A stretch of 64,000 nucleotides of DNA, taken from NCBI GenBank assembly GCA_032622095.1, contig CP136068.1, forward strand, positions 154,221,151-154,285,150, given 5' to 3'. The notes under the pieces were generated by a model that saw only the letters and a program-made list of their open reading frames with translations, searched no databases and was not told where the DNA came from. Made by a program: the position numbers and the translations under genes. This document shows, piece after piece, positions 51,067 through 62,170 of the stretch. This stretch comes from Siphonodentalium dalli (lineage: Eukaryota; Mollusca; Scaphopoda; Gadilida; Siphonodentaliidae). Numbering within the stretch: position 1 is the stretch's first letter; each line of letters starts with the position of its first letter.

Positions 51067-51290
51067 AATTTTATCGTAATATTACGAGAGAAACTGTTGG
51101 CAGTAATTTGACCATCAGTAACTGTCGTAAAATTACGAGATCGACGTATAATCTGACATTGATAGAATATTTACAAAATTATCGTAATATTACGACAGAA
51201 ATTGTTGGCAGCAATTGGACCATCAGAAACTATCGTAAAATTACGACATCATAGTAATGTGAATTTACGGTTTAATCGTAAAATTACATG
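51067..51290 (+). repeat. Tandem dimer, period 108 bp, with CGTAATATTACG palindromes
   Basis: Units begin at 51,073 and 51,181 and share ATCGTAATATTACGA, GAAAxTGTTGGCAG, GACCATCAG, AACTxTCGTAAAATTACGA and, later, AATCTGACATT. Each unit holds a perfect 12-bp palindrome (CGTAATATTACG) and an imperfect CGTAAAATTACG. A degraded third unit continues to about 51,310. Confidence 0.8.
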
Positions 51291-52098
51291 GCCAATGTAA
51301 TCTGACATTTACAGAAGCTGAGGACCTGGTGTGAATTGAACTTTGGTGGGGTCTCAAGCCTATCTACCCCACCACATTAGAAATAAATGCCAATAAATGA
51401 CATAAGTAGCTTGAGGATGAATGTGATTCATCGTACCATAGAAAATTCAACCAGGTCCACAGGTGGTCAAGTCTGCAATATACATCTACAATTATAGATC
51501 AAAAATCAATTTCCAACACCTAATTGTCATGAAATCGACCTTTATCGTTCAACATAATTATGGAATAAAGTTACATGCATTGAATAATTAGCCTAATTAA
51601 TGTGGATACCAACATGTGCTTTCACCGTGCCAAAAGATAACAAACTCTGACAATTAACACCCGAGTTACAAGGTGATATGCTCGGACATTCAGAGCCTTC
51701 GACTACCTGTATATGCCCCCATAACATGATAATAACATGGGAGGAACAGAGGAAACACTGACTATACCTACATTGTATATCTAATTATAATAACATGGGA
51801 AGTACAGAAGAAACACGGGCTACCTTCAACTAATTACTAGTATAGTTCACATGGGAATATTAACAGAGGAAACACGGACTACCTTCACCTTCAAGATGGT
51901 CGGTGGCTTACATGCGAGCAGACGGTGCATAAATTACTTAAATTAAAAAAAAACATTACTGAATTGTACACGACTAAGTGTAGCACACATTAATCTGGCT
52001 TTGCTGTGATATCAATTAATCGTAGGAAGCGATGTAAAACCTCAAATATAAAATAAATAAATTAAAGGCAGTAGCAACATTGAGTATTTTCTAATACA
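51291..52098. other. Intergenic, repeated CATGGGA-AACAGA words
   Basis: 51,735-51,880 contains three spaced copies of an AACATGGGA(A/G) ... ACAGAxGAAACAC block. Otherwise nothing recognised. Confidence 0.45.
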
Positions 52099-52380
52099 CA
52101 TTTATTTATTTGGGGTTTTGTGTCGCTTTCCACACAATTAGGCCAGATCATTTGTTGGTGGTGGAAACCATGTGGTCTATGGTTAGTCAAATACAATAGA
52201 TAGCCACGATGCACCATCTGCACATATCATATGTAAACCACTGATAATCGGAAAGTTTCTTCAGGCAGGGAGCTGAGGTCGCCACATAGGATTCGAATCC
52301 CTGTCTGTCAAGAGCTGAGGTCCTACAGCTTGGTGACCAGTGCCGTGCTCATTGGACCACCGACCACCCCGGTGCCCCCG
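52099..52380 (-). mobile_element. tRNA-derived SINE (minus strand)
   Basis: Read leftward: an A-box-like TGGTCCAATGAGCACGG (52,359-52,343), a B-box-like GGGATTCGAATCC (52,301-52,289), then an unrelated body and a 3' tail of AAATAAATAAA (52,111-52,099). Box spacing and order fit a polymerase-III tRNA promoter head. The body is not assigned to a named SINE family. The sequence is not a functional tRNA, because an acceptor stem is not formed. Confidence 0.7.
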
Positions 52381-52659
52381 ATAATACACAACATACAATG
52401 TACCGGTACATATACACTGATATAACTACTATTTAAACATGAAATACAGACATGTAACTCCTTAATTATGCAGCCATTCGTATTGACCCAGAAACTCAAA
52501 TTCAACAAAGCACTTACATTGATTTAATATTGTATACTTATTACTATGGACAAAATAGGCGGCTCAGCACGCACCCCCCAAAATTTGGGTTCATGTTTTG
52601 AAAACCCTCATGTCGCTTTCCGAACATCTATGTACAAATACATGTGCATTGTTTATGTT

Positions 52660-52960
52660 TATAAAACGCAAAACTTTCGATAAATTGCAAACATCTTTAC
52701 AATAGATTGTAAAATACTTCGCAAAATAAATCGCAAACATATTTGTAATTTTATATAATAGATTATATAAAATCGCCGACATCTTTGTGATATAAATTAA
52801 AAATACTCTGCGATAATTAACAAAATAACATATACCTTTGCGATCGCAAAGGTACGTGTCACAAATATTTTTGTTATTTATCGCAATCAACGATATCGCT
52901 AATTATTTTATCGCAAAGAATGAAAGATGTTTGCGATTTATCGCAGATATATTTTTTTAT
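52660..52960. repeat. TTTGCGAT/ATCGCAAA palindromic block
   Basis: Centred on a perfect palindrome, ACCTTTGCGATCGCAAAGGT (52,837-52,856). Arms carry TCGCAAA words on one side and TTTGCGAT or ATCGCAAAG on the other, in roughly mirrored positions (CGCAAACATAT near 52,731 against ATGTTTGCGA near 52,928). A decayed foldback repeat is likely. Confidence 0.65.
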
Positions 52961-53185
52961 ATCTTGTTGAAGTTCTTCCAAACACCACTGTTTTTTGAGT
53001 CAATCAAAATTGTTCGACTTTCCCAATTTTAAATCAGAATAAGATTTTGATAAAATCTGTCACTAAAGCTATTTTTTTGTCAGAAACAGCCGCAACTGAG
53101 TTTGGCTGAGTTGTCTTCGGGCGGGTGTTCCAGTCCTCCTGTTCTTAGTCTGATTTAACATGTTTACAATTTGCTATTTGGTCCA

Positions 53186-53291
53186 TTTTCTCGGGGACTA
53201 GATTTGCTAAATGCGTAAAAATGACATCAGTCGCTCGACAAATTTTATCCTCTATTTAGATTATGTATGACGTTAAGAAATTCCCAGCTCG
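53186..53291 (+). repeat. Left arm of a distant inverted pair
   Basis: About 106 bp (TTCTCGGGGACTAGATTT to ATTCCCAGCTCGAG), inverted and about 90% alike at 59,555-59,671. The pair encloses the LINE. Beyond the arms the flanks do not match. Confidence 0.75.
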
Positions 53292-53724
53292 AGTCAAGGT
53301 GATCTTTTCAAGTTTTTGTCACACCCTGATGAAATTGTTAACAGATGCATAGGGGAATTATCCCGTTTAGTCTATTTTACACCAAAGATAAAAACTGATT
53401 GATTTAGCAAAGAATAGTTATATTTATAACTATCCACTAAATAGTCAGAAAATATGTTTCATTCATGAAAATATTGTATTTTACCCATTTTTGGGATTAT
53501 AATTTTTACCAAAAAAATTATCATTTTTAATGGTGCCGCCATTTTAATATTTCTAGGAACATTCCACATTTTGGTTCATGAATGCTATACACTGATTAAT
53601 GAATTGTAAAATGTCTATAGGAACATATTTACGGTCGTTAATTGGGGTGGGGGCAATTAAAGATGCACATCGGTTTCAAAATCTATTGTAGTTTGATTGT
53701 CTAATGCAATCAGCTACGGGAGGC

Positions 53725-53930
53725 CGTGTTCACATTTATTCGTTATTTGCGCTAAATATTTGCCATTAAGTGTAAATATTTGCGCTCAATCGCAAATGAC
53801 TTATGTCATGTACGCTTAACTTCTGTCATTTGCGCTTAATTGCAAATAATTACGTTTAAGCGCAAAATAAAAGCGCAAATAGATCATATTTACGCTGAAG
53901 TGATTTGTGTTAAGCGCAAATAAAAATTCA
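53725..53930. repeat. TTTGCGCTTAA-word repeat block
   Basis: Many copies of TTTGCGCT, TAAGCGCAAA and ATTTGCGC on both strands, forming short inverted repeats. No coding frame. Its organisation resembles the TCGCAAA block at 52.7-52.95 kb but with a different word. Confidence 0.65.
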
Positions 53931-54577
53931 TATGCATTGACTCCCCCCCCCAAAATTAATTTTAAATGGCACAAGCCTAAACACATCACTCAAGTCTATA
54001 TAGGCCCACCATATGAGGGAAGCAATCCCCCAGTAACCATTAATTCCCTTAAAATTATGACCATGGAAATGGTATAGATCTGTGGAGAATATGTCTCTTT
54101 TATAAAATATACTAGATCTCTGGGGTGGAGACACAAATTCTTGAGGGCAGGGATGCTGATAATATAAAATAGGTCCCCCATTTCAAGTCAATAGGAGTTC
54201 CTTAAATTAGTATACCGATTTATAAATTCGATTAAATCCTTATTTTCGGGACGTTATGTCCAGTAACTGTGCTAGAAGTCGCCATTATCAAAACTGTGCC
54301 GTTTTATTAAACCTGACATTCTGTGATAGCGACGAAATGGCAACTTCATGCTCGCGCCATCGTGAACTGTTTTCATAAACTTTTAGTCACCACGTTGTTT
54401 GTGTCTAGTGGAAAGAACAAATGACAATTTGACAGTTCATTATTATTTCGCCTGTTATACAACCATTATGAACAATATAATAAATATTAACCCTTCTATT
54501 GTATATATGTCTGAATAAACACCAGTACCGCACCGCCCAAAACTACTCTGCAGACTTATCTAGATCCATGCATCGTT

Positions 54578-55360
54578 ATGTCACTGGCAAGACTGAAGAA
54601 ATTCCTGAAGAAAGAGAAAGAAACCCATTCAAGAAATAAACCGATATACCAACCGATAATCATATCTGACAGCAAAGGAAAAATATCTGAAAACATAGAC
54701 AAACATGACAAAATTGAAGAAGCAATACTATACTGGCCAAAAGGAGGCGCACGACTGAGTGACAGAACCATCTTCATCAACAAAAACATCAGAAGACTGA
54801 ACAATCTTTACGGCGGCATTCACTTCTACATCTGGCTTGGTACCTGTGACCTCACAAAGCTTGGCGAGAATGATTACTCACAGCTCGTAGGCAGACACAC
54901 AGTGGATGACATCATTGAAGGGTATACAATGACAATTCATGAAATAAGAAGATACCAAGATTGCAGAGTAACGATACTAGAAACACCAGCGTACTCAATT
55001 GAGGATTGGAACAACACGACATATCTGAAACACCAGAAGAAACACCGTAAGAATTCTCGGAAATACGAACTGGTACCCAGTAAACCATAATTGGACAACC
55101 AACAACAACAACTTACTGACCAGATAAGACAACTAAACATACAAGTGAAAGAACTGAACCATCGATACCACATAAATTCACCAGAATTCAGTTCCGACCT
55201 CTTAACAAGTAAATGTCAAAAAAGAGGTAGACACAGAACACCAACTGTGTATAAGAAGTACAACTACCACCTGTACGCTAACGGTATCCACCCAGAAGAA
55301 CAACTCGAAAGACTCTGGCTGAGAAAGATCAGAGACCAGACCCTTAGAGACTGCTGGTAA
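54578..55360 (+). pseudogene. LINE ORF1, SGNH/esterase-like
   Basis: ORF1 of CR1-type elements often encodes an esterase-like or SGNH-hydrolase fold. Here residues 30-34 (SDSKG) occupy the nucleophile block and residues 86-92 (WLGTCDL) the later conserved block. The C-terminal part (NYHLYANGIHP, DCW) matches the usual end of such ORF1s. An in-frame TAA at 55,088-55,090 splits it into 170-aa and 89-aa parts. The region before the stop reads as a low-similarity, Lys/Arg-rich stretch that may be out of frame. Function in the element is thought to be RNA or membrane related, which is not shown here. Confidence 0.75.
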
Positions 55361-55619
55361 ACATCATGAAGAGGAAGGTGGGGTGGTGTGGGCTGTACCG
55401 CGCGAAACCAAATACACATGAGAATTATGGGATGGACCAAGTGAGGACATTCATAGGTCGATTGGATAGACAGGGGTGACATGGGCTGTACCACGCTATA
55501 CCCATACTTGGAGCATTGTCACCAGTAAAGATTGAGAAGCTAAAATGCGAGGGGTGGCATTCGCTGATCCATCCTAAACCCGGAGAGCTAAGATACACGG
55601 GGTGGTATGGGCTGTTCCA

Positions 55620-56062
55620 TAATAATAATAATGTATAGCATTTGTAAAGCGCCTTTCCCATGAGGCCCAAAGCGCTCAAAGTTTTACAATTATTACCCTG
55701 ATGAGCCTGAACATTCAGTAACCATCTACTGCTCCCCGGGGACAGGGGGAGGTACAGCCGGGAGTATGCGAGGATACCATATGGCTAGCATACTGACAAG
55801 ATCTTTCACTGCTCATTATCAGGTACCCTTGTAATGCATGGGTGGTGCAAAGCAGACACAGTACGAGCGACCTTGCTCAAGGGTCACAACTTGGCGCGAG
55901 ATTCAAACAGTGTACAATCCAACAATTGCACATCGCTCAAGTCGGCCAAGCCACTGCTGTGTGGAAACTCATAACAGACCACCAGCCAGCCGCGAACTCG
56001 CCTCGCTGTGTTGACAGCGAAGACAAGTCCAACGCGCTAACCACTGGACCACGGAGCTCCAC
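55620..56062 (-). mobile_element. tRNA-derived SINE nested in the LINE (minus strand)
   Basis: Read leftward: the head has an A box TGGTCCAGTGGTTAGCGCG (56,051-56,033) and a B-box-like GAGTTCGCGG (56,000-55,991), a long body, then a conserved 3' region (GGGAAAGGCGCTTTACAAATG) and an ATT repeat tail (55,632-55,620). It interrupts the inter-ORF repeats of the LINE, so it inserted after the LINE did. The AAAGGCGCTTTACAAATG end is shared by SINEs of several marine invertebrates. I do not assign a family name. Confidence 0.75.
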
Positions 56063-56148
56063 ATCCACAGCAAAAGTTAAAACAACGAGAGAGTAGCCAT
56101 CCACAGTTCGAAGTGTTTGGGTGGTATGGGCCATACCACGCTAGACCC

Positions 56149-56523
56149 ATGGAGATATGTCTTCGTGCCACAAATCACTATCTGGAAATACTACTTCTAA
56201 AAGCCGGAGACATTGAAGAAAATCCTGGATCTAAGAAGAAAGCAAAAACATCTGCGAGGGTGAAAAAATCAATATACCCATGTGCTGTGTGTGAAGATGA
56301 AGTGTCATGGACAGATAAAGGGTCTGCTGTGGCGACTGTCAAAACTGGCATCATAAAACATGCATTCGAGATGGACACGGTGGAATTCAAAGCACATGAG
56401 GAAAGACCCAGCTTACACTGGAAGTGTTTCAAGTGCGACAGTATAAACATCAGTAGCTTCACTTTCCACAACTATGAGATACATACATCCAACTACAGTA
56501 CTATCAACCCCTCAGTATGTTAG
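56149..56523 (+). pseudogene. LINE ORF2 N-terminus: 2A-like motif and PHD-type finger
   Basis: From ATG 56,149, residues 11-28 read YLEILLLKAGDIEENPGS. This is the 2A translational-recoding consensus DxExNPGP with a hydrophobic run before it, but the last residue is Ser (codon TCT at 56,230-56,232) rather than Pro. A zinc-finger segment follows: CAVC, then WKCFKC near the end. The middle Cys/His pair is missing in this frame but readable in another frame between about 56,329 and 56,379, so two compensating single-base changes have replaced the finger core. 2A motifs are known in APE-type LINEs of sea urchins, molluscs and amphioxus. The stop at 56,521-56,523 closes this fragment. Confidence 0.8.
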
Positions 56524-56626
56524 ACTCTACAATTGACAGCCTATCTCTGCTTTCAATCCGACAGAAACTAGTAGTCCATTACCACACAGTGACCAAAATA
56601 ACACCAGAAAAAGCTCGTCTAGACTA

Positions 56627-57345
56627 AGTTCACAGAGCAACCACACAACACCAAAAGAAAACCTCAGAATATTGACTGTAAACTGTAGAAGCCTACCAAG
56701 CAACAAAGCCGAACTCACAGTTGCAGTACAATATATAAAGCCTGACATCATTCTAGGCACTGACTCTTGGCTAAAAGGCATAACCCCAGGAAACCCACCA
56801 ACACCACAGGCAATACAATCAGCTGAGGTTTTCCCAGAACAGTACTGTGCCTTTCGAAACGACAGAACTGGAGTAGGGGCAGAATCTTCATTGCATACCA
56901 CGAATACATCATAGCAGTGGAGAAACCAGAATATGTCACCAATTGCGAGATTGAATGGGCAAAAATAACCATCCAAAAGGGGAGAGATCTGTATGTCGCC
57001 AGTTTCTACATACCAAAAAGGAACACGGAAACAGTTACACAACTAAAAGAATCAATGAAGAAGTACACTGCAGATAAACCCAATACGTACGTAATAGGAG
57101 GCGACTTTAATTGCCCGGACATCAATTTGGAGAAACTGACAATACGGGAAGGAGCACCTGAAGAACCAACGAGAGAAGATAATTTATTGGACATAATACT
57201 AACCAATAATCCATCACTAATAATGACATCAAACAATGTTCCAGGTATATCTGACCATGCCATGATTGTTACAGACTGCATACCATCGCCAAAGTACCAA
57301 TCAAAAGGAGCGAAGGAAGTTTACCTTTTCAATAAAGCAAACTGA
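56627..57345 (+). pseudogene. LINE ORF2 APE endonuclease domain
   Basis: The first fragment has LTVNCRSL (catalytic Asn) and PDIILGTDSWL, where the usual catalytic Glu is Asp. A frame change near 56,880, within the GGGV-like glycine block, moves to the second fragment with ASFYIPK, YVIGGDFNCPDI (Asp/Asn pair), LLDIILT and GISDHAMI (Asp-His). The order matches target-primed LINE endonucleases that nick genomic DNA. The fragment closes at a stop at 57,343-57,345. Confidence 0.85.
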
Positions 57346-57362
57346 AAGAAGTCGCAGCAGAC

Positions 57363-58702
57363 ATGAACAAACTGGGTGAAGAGATTACGACATTACCACC
57401 AGATACAGACATAAACACCATGTGGGAAAAATTTAAAGGAGGAGTCTCAGAAATAGTGAAAAACAGGGTCCTAACATTGGCAAAAAGAAAGAGAGGAAAG
57501 CTACAATGGATGAATAAAAAACTGTTACATCAAATTAGGAAAAATGAGAAACTTTACAAGACAGCTAAGAAAACAGACATGGGATAAATACAGACACCAA
57601 CAAAGATTATGTAGAAGAGAACTCAGACGAGCGGACAGTGACTATATCAACAAAATCATTGAAGAAGGAAAAGAAAAGAAGACAACAAAACCCTTCTGGC
57701 GCTTCATGAAAGCAAAAAAAACAAGACAACATCGGCATACCTCCACTCAAAAAGGAACAACACTAACCACCAACAGCATAGAGAAGTCTGAATTACTCAT
57801 CAACCAGTTCCGGTCAGTCTTCACCTAAGACCTAGGTCACGAACTATCAGACCTACCAAAAAAAGGCACTGGATATATGGAATGTGAAAATCGACAAGCC
57901 AGGGGTAGTAAAACTACTATCAGACATAAAAACATCAAAAGCACCTGGCCCAGGTGGCATCCCAAACAAGATCTTGAATATCTGTGCCGAGCAAGCAGCA
58001 ACATCATTCACAGCGATATTCCAACGATCGCTTGACACAGGTAAATTACCAACTGACTGGCTCGAGGCTAACATCACACCAATATTCAAAAAGGGCGACG
58101 TCCACCTGCCAGAAAACTACAGGCCCGTATCACTAACATTGGTGGCCTGCAAAATCCTTCAGCACATACTATGCCGTCACATCAGAGACCATCTTGAGAA
58201 ATACGACATCCTTACCGACAGAAACCATGGATTCCGCTCTGGATAATCCTGCGTGACACATCTGATCAATGTAACACATGAACTGATGGAGAATTACGAT
58301 AACTATATCCATACAGACATCCAGCATGATACATGTCGGGAAGTCGCTCTGGCGTGGTCATAAACGGTGGTGTTTTTCAAAGGCATTCCAAAGGCATTCG
58401 ACACAGTACCTCACCAAAGCCTACTACACAAACTTAACAGCTATGGTGTTACAAATCAAACTCTCAAGTGGATAGACACCTTCCTAACAAAACGACAGAT
58501 GAGAGTAGCAATGGAAGTGGAATTCTCGAAACATGTAGCAGTGGAGTTCGGCGTACCTCAGGGTGATATACTCGGCCCTCTCCTCTTCCTGTGTCACATA
58601 AACGACTTACCACAAGCAGTCACATCTCAAGTCAAACTCTTCGCCGATGATTGTCTCCTTTACCGCCAAATAAAGAACCAACAAGACCTGAAGAAGACCT
58701 GA
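57363..58702 (+). pseudogene. LINE ORF2 linker and reverse transcriptase
   Basis: After a basic linker (two overlapping frames, 57,363-57,828), the RT starts near 57,884 with KAPGPGGIP, then ITPIFKKGD and YRPVSLTLVACKILQHIL. In-frame TAAs lie at 58,244-58,246 (after GFRSG) and near 58,361. The palm resumes at 58,367: KGIPKAFDTVPH (motif A, with Gly where the first Asp is expected), VEFGVPQGDILGPLLF (motif B) and LFADDCLLY (motif C, intact). A stop at 58,700-58,702 closes the fragment. Confidence 0.85.
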
Positions 58703-59466
58703 AGTCATTGGGAAAATGGGCAGATGTTTGGGGCATGCGGTTCAATGCGTAGAAATGTAACATCCTGTCAATAAAACCCACGTCGACGCACATGTACCAA
58801 CTGGATAACCAAATACTCCAAACAGTTGAAGAAACACAATAGCTAGGGATATAGCCATCACCAACACCCTCACTTGGTCATCCCACATATCCAAGATAGT
58901 AAGAAAAGCAGGCAGCACCCTTGGATTCCTCCGTCGAAACCTCAGGAGAGCGGACAAAAAACACAAAAAATGGCCTATGAATCCACAGTAAGATCCACCC
59001 TTGAATATGCAGCTGAAGTTTGGGATCCATACCAGCAAAAAGACATCAACGCAATAGAAAGAATCAATAGAAGAGGGGTGCGTTTCATCGAAAACAACTA
59101 CCACACAAGAACAAAGGGGCTGTAACTGAAATGCTAAATGAACAACTTATGGAGCCACTACACCAAAGAAGAAACACGATGAGAATGAAGCTGTTCGGCA
59201 GAGTAGTGGATGGGCTGTTGCCGGCTATTCTATCAAACGACATACTTATACCAAAAAAGAAAGGAAGGAAAATAAAGGCGAAAAAGTACCCAGGCTTTGT
59301 AACATCAAACCTTGTCGAAAAGGAAGAGTGTATCAACTCAAACTCCATCGAAAGGATACGAGCAAAAACGGCACAATTCAGAAACTCGTTCTTTGTTCGC
59401 GCTATCGAGGAGTGGAACAGCCTGGAGGAGAGGACATGCGAAGTAACAAAGGACACAACACCATAG
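58703..59466 (+). pseudogene. LINE ORF2 thumb and C-terminal domain
   Basis: LGKWADVWGMRFNA is followed by in-frame stops at about 58,751 and 58,842. Then come LGFLRRN-type residues in another frame, STLEYAAEVWDPYQQKDI and RRGVRFIENNYHTR (58,874-59,125). After a frame change, a C-terminal part (59,131-59,466) has LNEQLMEPLHQRRNTMR and FRNSFFVRAIEEWNSL. These blocks are the usual tail of CR1/L2-type proteins, of unknown biochemical role. Confidence 0.8.
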
Positions 59467-59554
59467 TCCTCCCACAGCGCAAACACATTCGAGAGGCTTC
59501 AGCGCTGAAACAGATACAGATACAGATCTAGAATACTATATGCTATCAAACTTT

Positions 59555-59671
59555 GAGCTGGGAATTTCCTGACGTCATACATAATCTAAATATAGGATAA
59601 CATTTGGCGAGCGACTGATGTCATTTTTACGCATTTAGCACACTGCGTAAGAAATCTAGTCTCCGAGAAGA
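59555..59671 (-). repeat. Right arm of the inverted pair around the LINE
   Basis: Reverse complement of 53,186-53,291 apart from scattered changes and an 11-bp insertion near 59,641-59,651. It lies only about 25 bp beyond the LINE 3' tail. Confidence 0.75.
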
Positions 59672-60449
59672 CGGGCCTCCAAGCGATCATATATAAGTAA
59701 ACTTACCAGAAAACGGCCCGGAATTTCTGACTAGAGGCAGCTGGAAGTAGAATAAAATCCATCAAAAATGTCGGCTGCAACAGAAACGGCTGTAAATAGG
59801 ATCTTAGCACAGACTTACATGTATATGTCCCACTGATTAAACGCTCTTTATTTTGGGTAGGGCCTATATCACTATAAATAAATAAAAGGGCTGGTGATAT
59901 AATATATAATTAAATCAGTTAGAGAATGAACGCTCTTTATTCAATGCACTCGAGTTTATTAATTACTTAGAGATAGTAGCGAGTTTGCGATACCCGTCGG
60001 ACGGGTACGGGTACCGGTAGATCCAGGTAGATCGGTGAAAATCGTCACGGTCATTTGTGTACTTTGAATGCAGCACATAAAGCGATAGGGATTTGGAACG
60101 GGTAGATGTATCCCGTTGACTGGTAGTCTTTCGCTAAAGTTTTCTCACTCAAAAGTACATTAGTTATACGAAATAACAGTCAGCTATGCATTAATCTATT
60201 TATTGCACGATTTAATTGCCAAATCTCATTGATACATTTGTCATTTAAGCCATGTTTTATGTTCAAATTATCGAGGCGGCTTCTAACACTAAGATAACTA
60301 TGGAACGCCGATTTGTTTACTGACAACTGTCTTCACTCAAGTAATGACATGTTATTTTTGGGGAATGTGATTTGGGGGGGCTAACCCCGGGATTCTCGAC
60401 ATGTTATGATTAAGAGAGTGAGTTGGCGGTGCTATACGCAGTCTCGACA
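59672..60449. other. Intergenic with AACGCTCTTTATT motifs
   Basis: AACGCTCTTTATT at 59,840-59,852 and 59,929-59,941. GTACGGGTACCGGTA near 60,006 belongs to the inverted pair with 62.8 kb. No gene recognised. Confidence 0.5.
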
Positions 60450-61185
60450 CAGGGACGTAATTATAGGGGGTCTCCGCGTTGAGAAGGTGTGTCCACCTTC
60501 AAATTCCCAACTATACACCCCCTTAAACCACACCAAACAGAGGTTTGTGCGTAATTCAAATTGTGCACGCCGTTGGGCTCTGATTCCCCCCAACTGACCC
60601 TTCACTGTCCTGAATATTATTGTGGACTGTTCTAAATGGATCAGTAGTCTTGTTGCAGAAGTCCTGTGATGGGGGGGGGGGTCCACCTTGCCGACCATGC
60701 AGTACGAGAACAGTTTTGTAGATATGAACCTGGAAATTGCAAAATCATAACATCTAGTGGTCTAACACCAGGCAAATTCACGCCCTGGTTTGTTTTTCAC
60801 AAATCAATGATCAGTATTGACGAGCCACTGAATGTGGTTAGACCAAGGCATACCGGGTCGACCATGGTTCGGTCTGGTGTGAGAACGTTTTGAAATCTGA
60901 ACATGAAAATTGATAAATTATTGACTTTCCTCAAGCTTTACATTTGTTGGATATTTCCAACCTGCTGTTGACCATATAGCCCGAATGTTTTTCTACCAAA
61001 AGTAGGAATATTTGCAAATGTTGGTCTAAACCTATAAAAAAAAATCCGCACTAATACATTTTTGGAAAATCAAACTGAATGACAGAATAATTTGAACGTA
61101 TGTTTTGGTGTGTTAGGTATATGCAATATCCAACTGTTGACAAAAGTTGGGGTGATACACCCCACCCTCTCGCCACATCCCCTAT
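60450..61185. repeat. Dispersed repeat, partner of 9,440-9,925
   Basis: Shares ordered words with the copy at 9.4-9.9 kb (see there) but is longer, with extra DNA around 60,600-60,900. It contains a run of ten G at about 60,671-60,680. Confidence 0.55.
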
Positions 61186-61539
61186 CGACCCTTTGTGCAT
61201 AAGTACACCGTGAATGTGTTACACGATTGAATACAACCGTTCAGTTATTGTACCTTATGTGGTGGTGACTGATTTCTCATTTTAATATAGATATTTGACT
61301 TTTGAACGGACATGGCGCATTTGAACCCCAAGACTGTTGTATATTGTAGTGGCCGATAGTGACACCAAATACTGATATACACACCTCATAGTCGGCACAA
61401 TCTTACCGTCATCAGATCGACTTTTAGCTGTTTTCTTTGTTTCGCATAGACGTGAAGCAAACGCTCTTTATTCGAACCATATAATGAATAGTGTACCATT
61501 AAACACCCTTTATAGTTTAATTTTTATACGCCGTTTGAA

Positions 61540-62170
61540 AAAAAACGGCCGCATTATAGTATTGGTCTGTCCGTCCGGGCGTCCGTCCGTTAACCTGGTT
61601 TCCGGATGATAACTTTAGTTAGAGTGAACCAAATTCAATAAAATTGGTATGTGGGTTTATTAGCCGAAAAGTAAGTTCAAGTTCCAATTTGGGTTCCGCC
61701 CGCCAATTTTCACCGGAGTTATGCCCCTTATTTGACTTAGAAAATCCTTGAAATTTGTTGTCCGGATGATAACTTTAGTATAGTTTATCGGAATGAATCC
61801 AAATTTGGTATATTACTTTTCTCCCACCAAAACACAGGTCAAGTTCGAACTTGGGTTTGGCAGAGTTAGTTAGAGTGAACCGATTTCAATCGAAATTTGG
61901 TATGTGGGTTTATTTGGAGAAAAGACAACTCAAGTTCGAATTTGGGTTCCGTCCACCAATTTTCACCGGAGTTATGCCCCTTATTTGACGTAATTTGACT
62001 TAGAAAATCCCTGAAATTTGTTTTCCGGATGATAACTTTACTAGAGCTTATCGGATTCAATGATAATTTGGAATATTACTTTCTCCCACCAAAACACAGG
62101 TCAAGTTCAAATTTGAGTTCCGTCCGCCAATTTTTACCAGAGTTATGCCCCTTTTTTTTACCAGTTTCCG
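61540..62170 (+). repeat. Degenerate tandem repeat, about 190-240 bp units
   Basis: Words recur in order: TTTCCGGATGATAACTTTA, GxxTxxACCxxATTCAAT, AATTTGGTAT, AAGTTCxAATTTGGGTTCCG, CCAATTTTCACCGGAGTTA, TGCCCCTTATTTGACTTA and GAAAATCCxTGAAATTTG. Units start near 61,610, 61,760 and 62,025. A CCGTCCGGGCGTCCGTCCGT tract precedes them. This is a familiar type of invertebrate dispersed repeat and non-coding. Confidence 0.75.

Larger units (their letters stand above)
54490..59530 (+). mobile_element. CR1-clade LINE (non-LTR retrotransposon), degraded
   Basis: Order of parts: ORF1 (SGNH-like), an inter-ORF segment with degenerate repeats of a GGTATGGGCTGTACCACGCTA-like word (near 55,385, 55,480, 55,600 and 56,120), a nested SINE, and ORF2 (2A-like motif, PHD-type finger, APE endonuclease, RT, C-terminal domain). 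The 3' end is a short ACAGAT tandem (59,510-59,529), the sort of microsatellite tail CR1/L2 elements use. Many frameshifts and stops. The 5' boundary is uncertain; I placed it shortly before the ORF1 start. Confidence 0.9.

Noticed and set aside
52270-52370. A functional tRNA gene
   Set aside because: A- and B-box-like sequences are present, but the acceptor and anticodon stems do not form and a SINE body with an AAAT tail follows.
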